Assembly: GCA_018697195.1 (NCBI GenBank)
Contig: CM031858.1
Coordinates: 114,471,505-114,535,504 of the forward strand
Direction of reading: 5' to 3'
DNA length: 64,000 bases
Source of the DNA: Certhia americana
Lineage: Eukaryota > Chordata > Aves > Passeriformes > Certhiidae
The position numbers and the translations under genes were made by a program. Below the pieces are notes generated by a model, which saw nothing but the letters and a program-made list of their open reading frames with translations, made no database searches and had not been told where the DNA came from. Shown piece by piece: positions 57,152-64,000 of the stretch; position 1 is the first letter of the stretch, and each line of letters opens with the position of its first letter.

Positions 57152-57598
57152 TGTTGTTGCCTTTTTCCCAACCTGGAAATGAAACTCGAGATAATTTCAG
57201 TTAGGAGGTAATATAAAAGGGGATCTTTATTTGAAGACCTTCAGGGGCAGTTATGGAAAGATGGCCATCTCCTCCAGGGGTGAGTACATTTTTATAGGTT
57301 TTAGGAAATTAACATAATTGATTAAAAAGCCCTAATTAGGAGGACAAGTGGTGATGCAATTCACCCCCAGTTAAAGCCCCTTCTCTGGAGCCCCCCTTTC
57401 AGCACTAGCTGTATTTTGTCCATGAGAATGTATCTCCAAGAGTTGTTCTCGGCCTTGGTTCCCAGGAAGAACCAAGGCAGCGCAGGGGCCGTGTACCCCT
57501 CAGGGCTTGGAGATCTGGAATCTGTTTTATCTTTCTGCTTAAGGAATGGCCATGGAAAAGTACTGGGAAAATGTGTCACTAATACAATAGGTGACTGA
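57152..57598 (-). mobile_element. Probable solo LTR of an endogenous retrovirus (antisense)
   Basis: Read on the minus strand, this stretch has LTR order. A promoter-like CTATAAAAATG (TATAAAA, + strand about 57288-57298) is followed about 65 bases later by an AATAAA polyadenylation signal (+ strand TTTATT, 57226-57231). A U5-like tail then ends in GGCAACAACA. The pentamer GTTAC lies at both proposed edges (57147-57151 and 57599-57603) and may be a target-site duplication. The distal edge, however, begins TC instead of the canonical TG, so the boundaries are tentative. I see no gag, pol or env coding region and no primer-binding site next to it, so a solo LTR is the best reading. Other GC-richer intronic sequence remains possible. 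Confidence 0.6.
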
Positions 57599-57619
57599 GT
57601 TACAAATATATATGTGAAG

Positions 57620-60600
57620 AATACAGAGAATATATAAAAGAAAAAAAGGCAAAACCTAAATGAGGTTTGAGGAATCACTGTGAGCTATTATTTTAGAGGA
57701 TTCTGGTGGAATATGCCAATGCTCTCAAACACCATTGATCATCTTGCCCAGGCTCTTTTTCTGACTTGCATATTAAATAAGCTGAAATTTGTTTCAGCTC
57801 ATTTTGTTTTCTGCCAGAATTCATGCTATCTCAAATGAGCTTGTTCTTAGGAATGTTCTTCTTTCTGGTCTCTGCTTGGAAGGGGGCTTCATATTCCATT
57901 GCTCTCAGTGATCCACCGTTTCTATAGATACTCATCTGAATGTCCAATTCTTGTCATCAGGGTTTTGTGCAAGAACACGCATAACAAGAGAGAAAAAATG
58001 TCTTACACTAGGTATTTCTCAGCCAGTTGTAGAGGAAATTTTTTGCATGAAATAAACATTATGCCAAATGGAGACTTGTCAACTGTCTGAGCATGTTTCT
58101 TAGAGTTTCATGTAAAGAAAGTACTGGAAGCTGCTCAAAAACTGTTAAGATTTTTTTGGTAATTTTTTTTCTAATTTGGAACATAGTGTCAACAATGTCC
58201 TGCTTACACTACACTGATGCAATTTATGGCCCAATACTTTAATCTCTACCATTAACTGCCATGGGAGCTGCATGAACAATGGTTCTCTATTATGTGTGGA
58301 ACATTTCACACCATGAAAGCGTCCCCAAACACTTAACAGAGTTACATAAAACAGTCTCAGTAAATAATAGCAGAGAATAAATAAATTTAAAAGATTTAGG
58401 CAAAGGAAAGCAGAAATAATTCAAACACTTAGACATGCAGCACAGAGCGAGGAAGTAAATGATGCCATGTATTTATTTTATAAATACCTAGAACAGTTGT
58501 TTTGGTTTTTTCCATTTGGTCTCTAAAATACCGGCACTTTCTCTCAAGAAAGCTAAAGAGAATTAGTGTCATAAACAAGCAGCCTAGAGTCTAACAGAGG
58601 CAGCTACACAGAGTGTTAAGCTTTCTTTCCAAGAAACCATCCAGTCCTGGTGTAACAAGACACTTAAGCCAGTCCATGTGATTAGAGTTATTCAGCCATG
58701 GAAAGCTGGACATGTATTTAAATGCCTTGCTGAATTGGAAGATGGTACTGAGGAAACTGCATGTTAAGGGTGGAATTAATCTTGCTGAAATACAGTTCTG
58801 TTTAAAAGTTATATGTTCTGTTTAAGCTACTTTTTTTGCCAGTTAAGAGAAAGAGGCACTTGAAGAACATTCATTCTTTCTTGAGGGGTATCTAATATAG
58901 ATTGGATGACTTACCCTAAAGATATGCTCACATCTCTCAATGGACTAAAAATGGAGCTCAGGTAGTTAATTTAATCTCAGTATCTGACTTAAACATGGCC
59001 AAAATTTAGGGAGATGGACACACATTTACTTCTACACACTTCTTCTGTGTCTTTCACTGCAAGGTAGATGCTTGAAAAATTTGTGGAAAGGGATTTCTCA
59101 TGGCTCTGTGCACATAGCAGGGGTTTGCAGTGCTGTGGAATCTAAGAATTCATTCACCACAGCACTTTTCTTGCATTATCACACAGGAATAAACGAAAGT
59201 TTGTTGAGTATGAAAAAAAGATGCTGCACCTAAAAAAATTGCAGTTGAACTCATGGCAGTTACATGTCACACCTGCAGTAATAAGAAACACCACAAATGT
59301 TTGTGAATTAATACTGCTACAGGTAATACAGTGAATTATAATATCTATTCTGCCCTAAAAAATGACAGTGCTGCTCTCTAAGGAAGGAACAGCTTGTTCC
59401 ACCTGCCACAAGATCATCCTTTCAGCCTTGTACAGAAAATGCTCCAATATGATACCTTGGGATTATCCTCACATAACTGGTTTGCCTAATTCAAACTGGC
59501 AGACACAATCTGAATTCAGTGAATCAGAAGATACATGAGATTTCATTAGTGAGATCACTTGAGTAGATTAACTCAGGCACTACCAGCCTCCATCAGCTTC
59601 TTCAGAGAACTCTTAGGACAAAGGAGGTGAAGACAGAGGCCAAATAAAACTGCTTGATTGCAAGTGCCTTTACCCCACTGTATCAGACGTATCTGTAAGG
59701 TAACTGGTTTTCTAGTGATGAAATATGGAGTGCCTGGCCCATCTTTAGAGCCTGGGTTAACAGGTTCTTACAGGCAGACATGCCATATGCAGAGCTTGCA
59801 GTACAACTTACAGTTCTCCTTATAAGAGCTATAAATGCCTCATTTATACTGTAGACATAACTTTACTGTCTCAAAATCTTAACAACGATTGAATAACAAA
59901 ATGCAAACATTATACTTTGTCAGTATAAACAAAACAACAATTATATTAAAGGTCCTACAGGCATTGCTCATTTGTATTAATAATTCCTGCTTTTCAATCA
60001 AGCTGTACAAGATGCCAAGTTAATTATTTTAAATACTTTCCGTCTTGGCACTTTATTTGGACTGCAAGTGGGGAAGTGAGGACAGAAACAAAGAGCACAG
60101 AAATGGAAAATCCTTCACCACCAAATAATTGAGGCATATGACAGAAGAGGATTTAGGAGGAAAAAGCCCTAAGGAGATTTTGGGAGGTTTCACTAGTTTG
60201 TTCAATGGTGAACCATCCAAAAATGAAATGCCTGAAAAGCTGGAGGCTGAACAGCTTAAGATAGACTGTGCACACAGAAACATTGCAATGTTAACTGCTG
60301 GAAGAGGCATAAATAATGCATTTCTTATGTGTCTCTGTAGGCCTTGTAACCTTCTTTCGACCCTTAGGGTGCTCATTATCTGCAGGAGCAATTAACAGAC
60401 AGTATCTTGCAGCTAGCAGGATTCCTTACCTTTAGAGTGATTTCAAATCAAATAAAAAGGAGGCTAATAGAGCCAAGGAGGCCTGAGCTCTGAAGTTGCT
60501 TCTGAAGTATATTGGATGGAAATAATCAGTGAATTGAAGGTACATGGTGCCAGGGCGGCTGGATTATGTCTGGCTGGTTTTGCTTGCTGAATCTTTTATG

Positions 60601-63400
60601 TTTCGGATAGATATTGTTGTTCCTGTGAGAGATTATGCAAGTGACACAAATAATGGAAAATGCCTTCATTAATTCTGAAAGGAGAGGCCTAACTTCCCTT
60701 ACTTCAGCAACTTCAAGCTGATTAATTAAAAGAACCGGGTTTTTTAACTAGCAAGGATAAGTTAAAGACAACAGAGGTAAAAAAACACACTTAAGACTGA
60801 TCTTAGAAAAGTAAGTTCTGGTGACCAACAATCTGCTTAACTCCCCAAACCCAGTGGAAATTTTTCAATATTTAAGATATATGAATAGCTTAGGAAAAAA
60901 TAATGATCAAGCGCAAATTACACAATTCTAAGATAAAATTGTACAGAACTAATTATTTCAAGTCTTTAAAAATCTAAATTAAATGTTTCTTATCTGAAAG
61001 AGCAGATTGTCAAATACAAATCAGTCCTATATTATGATTTCTCTAGAGCTGTCCTATTGCAATATGGAAATCCATGACAATGTTTAATATATAGAGCCTG
61101 GCAGAGTTCTACGTGTTCTTCTAGCACTAAATGTGATGCACCATCATTTTCTTTAGCTGTAACGTGTTTTATTTTCAGTTCCTTTCTAATGCATGAAAAG
61201 CATTCCAAAGGCTACTACCTTATATGCAGTGAGGTACATTATAAAAGCCACATAAGTTTAAAAAAAATTATTAAATTTCTGGTTTAAAAAACAAAGCATA
61301 TTTTCAAAATACATAGCAAATGTTTATTACTGCCATATCCCATTAGCCCACACAAGCCACCATTGTCTGAGAACATCTTTTTGCTGTTCCATCATGAGTT
61401 TATGCTGAGTCTGGAAATGGGATTTGTATATATTCCTACAGACCTGCTGATAGTTCACTGAGGATCCAGGTGGAGTCAGGGATCTGGCTTCCATTACAAG
61501 ATTGAAGTTTTAAGTTTCAAGTTCTTGGGACTGAGGATATTTTTCTCCTGTAAACTGTGATGCCTTGAATAATGTTTACAAGGGAAACCTTGGAGTCATT
61601 CCGTTCACCTGAAGTTTATCATCATTCACATTCATTCACATGTGGCCAGGATTTCTCTACCAGGAGAAGCAAAACCAGATAAGAATTGAGAATGGATTGG
61701 TAGCAACATGATTTTATTCTTATGAAAATTATTTTTTTTAAGTTATTGAACCTAAAAAGCATGTTAAATTTATGATAAAAAGTAAAATTTCATCTTGCAG
61801 GTAGAAACACCAGTATATTTATTCATTTCTAAAGTGTAAATGATAATGAGATTTCAAAAGCAGAAAATGAAAGGGTGCTATTGAGCTTGTGAGGAGATAT
61901 ATTTTGGCAGACAGGTTATCATTTACCACAGCAAAGTCAATCACCAGACTCTGGATGTTGCTCCCCTTCACTACAGGAGTTAGAGAACATAGATCAGGAA
62001 GAGGGCAGTCAGAAAGTCACAACTTTGGTCTCAGGGGATTTCAATTACTCAGATATTGATTAGGGTGACAGTTACACAAAAGGTGTAGAAAGGAACACGT
62101 TTGTAAAAGGTAGACAAAAGGTTGCTTTCTTTAGCCATTGTTGAGGTGACTACATAATGAGAGCTTATTTAGAAACTTGTCCTAACAGTTGTGAGCTCTG
62201 ATAAATAGAGTTCAGCAAACAGCAAGACCTTTCTGGGTCTGAAATCTGCTTCGTGGTTGGGAAACACAGCACTGTTTTCCTATCCCAACTGTGACCACTC
62301 CTTCCAGAAATTTCTGACAGCTCCCTTGTGACAAATGACCATATGATTTCCAAAGATCTTTTGTCCCTCCTACTTTATCTCAGAATGTCTCTCCCCCGAC
62401 TAAACTCCTTAAAAAGTCAGATTTACATCACAGGCATACTACAGAGGCTTAGAGATAAATGTGTCTGAGTGTGTGTGTCTGTTTGTGTAAATACTACGTT
62501 CATCATCCTAATACTAGAAGGTTTTTTGGAGCAATGCTTTGTATTCCTTCAAAAAGAGACCCATAATTAGGTGGAACCTCCTCAAAAATTAGCATAATGG
62601 TTAAATAAGCAGTGTGGTATGGATGTGAAATCATCAAATCATAGCCTTTGCCAAATAGGTCAATAGAAATGAAATCACACAGTCAGAATAGAAGCCACCT
62701 CTACTATGGAAGAGTTTACTCATTGTACACAGAGAGTGCTTAGTCATCACAACAAACACTTTTCAGGAGTTTCATTAAACTGAGGGCTGCTTCAAGGCCA
62801 AGGAGTCCAGGTCACATGTTCAATTAATCCCATATATTTTTTTAATACTTGAACAGTGTGATAATTTAAGGCCTAATGCTACCTCCAGATAGTCAACCTC
62901 AGAGCCTCAATAATAGGGCACATTTGTTTCTTCACTTTGGAGAAGTGGAATGTGAAAAGGCTAATATTGCTTCTTACACTGCTGTTCATTGAGCATCGCT
63001 GTTCCCCACTTTAGCCAAAGGTGACTCTTCTGCAATTAAAATGGAATTTCATCCGTTTCCAGCCTGCCTTTCAGGCAGCTTCTCTGACTGAGTCTGTAAT
63101 GAGCAATTTGGGTCCAGCTAGTTCATTCGTGTGTGGAATCAAGAAGTTCCAGCTTTTCCCTGGTACATCAGGAATGCTGTTGGTTTTCAGCTGCTGTGTG
63201 TGCATGTTCAGTCTGGGAGGAAAATTTCTACAGAGGCTAGAACAAGGTCTCCATAACAGGTCAGACCTATTTGGGGGGATTTTGAAAGACGCAGAGCATT
63301 CGTGAGCACAAGGATCTCCTAAAACACATCAACAAGAGCGCAGTGGTACAACTCAAAACTGAGCTGTGAGGTATGATCTCCCACTCATTCAGGCCACACG
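57620..63400. other. XKR4 intron 2, unique sequence
   Basis: No gene. Overlapping frames occur on both strands at 60053-60395 (112 and 88 codons), but neither matches a family I know. The stretch 60540-60760 is AT-rich, with TTAATTAAAAG and similar motifs. Confidence 0.6.
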
Positions 63401-63420
63401 GATTCCTGTGTGAGAGAAGC

Positions 63421-63770
63421 CAGCCGTCGACTCGTGCCTGCTGGAAGAAACGGCCCAGAAAAATCCTTCTCGGTGCGTCATTCACGCTGGAGGGAGGGAA
63501 CAGGCCTATTCCGCCGCCAGATCCTGTTTTTCTTTCGCTGTCAAAAATGTAAGAAAAAGCCTTCCTAGCTGCCTTAGGCTTCACTGAGACAAAGTTCGGG
63601 GCCGGAGCGCGGGGGTGCGGCGCTGCCGTGCAGCGGTGGCCGCCGCAGCCCCGCAGTGCCACCTAGTGCGAGCCGGGCCGCCGGAGCCAGCGCTGCCCGG
63701 GCAGCCCCGCTGCGGGGCACGATGTGACAGAGTCCACAGAAGGCTCGGTAGGGACCTTCCCCCCGCATGG
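63421..63770. promoter_or_regulatory. Small CpG-rich patch (candidate CpG island)
   Basis: The rest of the window is CpG-poor, but I count about 32 CpG dinucleotides here. Ten are in 63601-63660 and eight in 63661-63720, where the sequence is strongly GC-rich. In vertebrates such patches often mark promoters or unmethylated regulatory elements. No TATA box or convincing first exon is visible. It could be an intronic alternative promoter of XKR4, an antisense or lncRNA promoter, or simply GC-rich repeat-associated DNA. Confidence 0.6.
63654..63669 (-). promoter_or_regulatory. Candidate CTCF binding motif
   Basis: On the minus strand this reads GCACTAGGTGGCACTG. Against the published CTCF core CCASYAGRKGGCRSYV it matches at every position except the first base. 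The match TAGGTGGCAC covers the invariant core. Binding is inference. Confidence 0.55.
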
Positions 63771-63775
63771 AGCAG

Positions 63776-64000
<225 letters not shown>

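Noticed and set aside
57361..57678. 105-codon minus-strand frame in the LTR region
   Set aside because: It overlaps the probable U3 region and runs out of it into AT-rich sequence. No retroviral protein domain was recognised.
60053..60395. Opposing 112- and 88-codon frames
   Set aside because: Both strands are open over the same interval and neither has a known domain. Conserved non-coding or chance sequence is the simpler reading.
63267..63768. Minus-strand frames rich in Ala, Arg, Gly and Pro
   Set aside because: High GC content removes stop codons, so open frames are expected in the CpG patch. There is no domain and no splice support.

Overview
The window is non-coding, AT-rich vertebrate nuclear DNA, and its repeats say it comes from a bird. 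At least nine fragments of the CR1 LINE family are recognisable, many in the typical avian 3'-truncated form ending in ATTCTATGAT-like octamers. I see no mammalian Alu, B1 or L1 sequence. Two short runs of N (22745-22760 and 52054-52063) show it is a draft-style assembly.

Only one coding segment can be supported: a 200-bp exon at 39463-39662 on the + strand. It has a pyrimidine-rich AG acceptor and a GTAGGG donor, and it encodes part of an XK-related protein that matches XKR4. Its length and phase fit exon 2 of the three-exon vertebrate XKR4 gene. Positions 1-39462 are therefore the 3' part of intron 1, and 39663 onward is the 5' part of intron 2. Exon 1 and exon 3 lie outside the window. XKR4 is a plasma-membrane phospholipid scramblase activated during apoptosis.

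Intron 1 (1-39462) holds CR1 fragments near 1.4, 2.1, 7.5, 19.3, 26.3 and 35.4 kb. It also holds A-rich low-complexity tracts and a probable false tandem duplication around the first assembly gap (22.6-22.9 kb). Intron 2 (39663-64000) holds CR1 fragments near 45.8, 48.2 and 48.6 kb. It also has an 11-bp-periodic array of four ATCAAAG motifs (43.4 kb), TAAA and GATA microsatellites, and a probable solo retroviral LTR on the minus strand (about 57.15-57.6 kb). At the right edge there is a small CpG-rich patch (63.4-63.77 kb) with a good minus-strand CTCF-like motif, running straight into a GGCTCT hexanucleotide repeat that leaves the window.

The other open frames in the window are short, match no family I know, and are best explained as chance or repeat-derived frames. 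I found no convincing new gene system. The most interesting places are the CpG patch with its CTCF-like site and hexanucleotide array at the right edge, and the phased TCF/LEF-like motif array.
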